From positions 1 to 6,050 of the forward strand of contig JAGAIK010000589.1 in the NCBI GenBank assembly GCA_017626625.1: a DNA stretch of 6,050 nt. The letters are read 5' to 3'. Below are positions 5,901-6,050 of this stretch, piece after piece. This DNA comes from Roseburia sp. (GTDB lineage Bacteria; Bacillota; Clostridia; Lachnospirales; Lachnospiraceae). The position numbers and the translations under genes are program-made. Below the pieces are notes generated by a model. It made no database searches and was not told the origin of the DNA. It saw only the letters and a program-made list of their open reading frames with translations. Each line of letters opens with the position of its first letter. Position 1 is the stretch's first letter.

Positions 5901-6050
5901 AAGTCTTCCTCCGAGGTGGTATTCGACAGCACTGCCATCTGGTTTTTCCGCTGAGTGGCGTCCATGGAGGTTCCCTCTTCGATTTCCTCCGCCATCGTTT
6001 TCTGCTCTTCCTTTGCCGGATTTAAGTAGGTAGCATCTTTTACATTGATG
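2993..6050 (-). CDS. Very long Glu-rich helical-repeat protein with FliK-like C-terminus (5' end beyond the window)
   Basis: The frame is open from the right edge to TAG at 2993-2995, giving at least 1,018 residues. The first in-frame ATG (5993-5995) has no well-spaced ribosome binding site and coding-like sequence (INVKDATYLNPAKEEQKT) continues upstream of it, so the true start is outside the window. Residue numbers here count that Met as 1. No membrane segment or signal peptide is visible. Residues 95-757 carry about ten degenerate copies of a helix-turn-helix-like motif such as WMLENDIPLTPENISYAM and YLLDNQLEPTIENIYMAEY. Residues 291-321 are an Ala/Thr/Pro/Gln linker. A Glu-rich, probably coiled stretch covers about 700-820. 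Residues about 856-950 resemble the FliK hook-length-control C-terminal domain: beta strands, then GKIAATFQAKENG, then a Glu-rich helix and a last strand. I recall similar Lachnospiraceae proteins filed under a DUF (possibly DUF6240), but am unsure of the number. A flagellar export or ruler role is inference; no flagellar gene is visible here. Confidence 0.85.
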   Translation of the reverse strand, partial: INVKDATYLNPAKEEQKTMAEEIEEGTSMDATQRKNQMAVLSNTTSEEDFARMQQEGFSLDQTTSNTIVTVTDKIKAELAKAGKDVSCFGDELTAEQIEAIAGSPELARQLSEAFQKADLPLTEDNLRETVEILGMAGSLSAPSDGAVKYLLDNQLEPTIENIYMAEYSGSGSYYPAPSVDISSFSAQIQAVIQTAGLEVNEETMETSQWMLENDIPLTPENISYAMALKGMEFPVSEEEIVERAAIAVEEGGRPKDAMVLDGYTLAERAQRAMDIVQSATDEDVAYVLEHGMELTLEGLQQAANRMAGTAATQPTGQAGAVATQPTGENAAVAGAENTQEYTQSGLNLIIAKRQLEELRLVMTAQANYSLLRQGISIDTEPLETLVTQLKEMENSYYQHLFAAENIEASEENIALYKEITGQVEEIKYVPAYVLGMKQADVSTINGVHKAGTALRDTFEKAGERYETLMTAPRADLGDSIQKAFRNVGDILADMGLENSEENRRAVRMLGYNGLEITEAAITEMKAADEEVQRTFKNMTPSVVLEMIRKGINPLQMDFAEVNRIAEEIRGDSISGEETRKYSEYLWKLEQNHAISEDERSSYIGIYRLIKQVEKTDGAAIGALVNQGAELTMKNLLIAVRSEKRSGKMEYTVDNDFAGVEKTTANSITDQAEAAYQTEVSYQNNCLKDVLDDMTPEKLRVMMQQTPEWESMTPEQLKAALAQTETEESGTDMAYAREQLAQLEQAANVTEDIYQVLQKYDIPNTMANVLAMESMIKDRNQMFRKIFGSGVKSPEEKPGIEDLEEIKEELLEEFGEAVSEPADMAIAQEKLGELAENVMKTMINSENVTSLDVREMRLLSAQLSVSSLLAKEEQYCVPVLVNDEMMNVSVKIVRGVDKKGIVDIMMESELRGKIAATFQAKENGISGLIATDNSETKEVLEEELGALAEELSEEGEAVSDIHCAYIDDLDLNHFSMGMYGVEADSETTEDKESESYKVQTSRLYHIAERFIKNIKETL
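5067..5129. repeat. Two-copy 33-bp tandem repeat in the linker of the large protein
   Basis: CCTGTCGGCTGAGT begins at 5067 and again at 5100, so the period is 33 bp. The 30-bp cores (5067-5096 and 5100-5129) differ at three positions. On the coding strand they encode two 11-residue units, GTAATQPTGQA and GAVATQPTGEN, in a flexible Ala/Thr/Pro/Gln linker. The period is a multiple of three, so copy-number change would lengthen or shorten the linker without breaking the frame. Confidence 0.85.

Overview
The window looks like a chromosomal segment of a motile, endospore-forming member of the Clostridia, most likely Lachnospiraceae. This is inferred from the mid-range GC with AT-rich intergenic DNA, a Firmicutes-type ribosome binding site, a clear CwlD-type spore amidase, and a very long Glu-rich protein of a kind I associate with Lachnospiraceae flagellar regions. 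No RNA gene, CRISPR array or insertion sequence was seen.

Layout: bases 1-116 hold the last 37 codons of an unrecognised plus-strand gene. Bases 117-433 are intergenic. They hold two small dyads, a strong interrupted 19-bp hairpin (215-260), an extended -10 promoter (296-323) and a 7-bp hairpin in the leader (377-396). Next is a membrane-anchored cell-wall hydrolase (434-2224) with a copper-amine-oxidase-N-like region, an SH3b domain and a GH18 catalytic domain. A 77-bp gap follows, with an intrinsic terminator whose T-run ends exactly at the next start codon and overlaps a possible sporulation-sigma promoter. Then comes cwlD (2302-2988). Converging on it, only 4 bp away, a minus-strand gene of more than 1,000 codons fills the rest of the window and runs off the right edge.

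How the genes fit together: CwlD and the GH18 protein both act on peptidoglycan outside the membrane. CwlD removes peptides from muramic acid so that muramic-delta-lactam can form in spore cortex. GH18 enzymes of the YaaH/SleL type cut glycan strands, in some species in cortex. A shared role in spore or cell-wall remodelling is likely but not proven. The minus-strand protein belongs to a separate unit. It has about ten degenerate helical motifs, a short Ala/Thr/Pro/Gln linker, and a C-terminal segment that reads like the FliK hook-length-control C-terminal domain.

The two points most worth following are this large repeat protein as a possible flagellar ruler, and the arrangement at the cwlD start, where a read-through transcript would form a terminator that also hides the ribosome binding site, while a transcript from the candidate local promoter would not.
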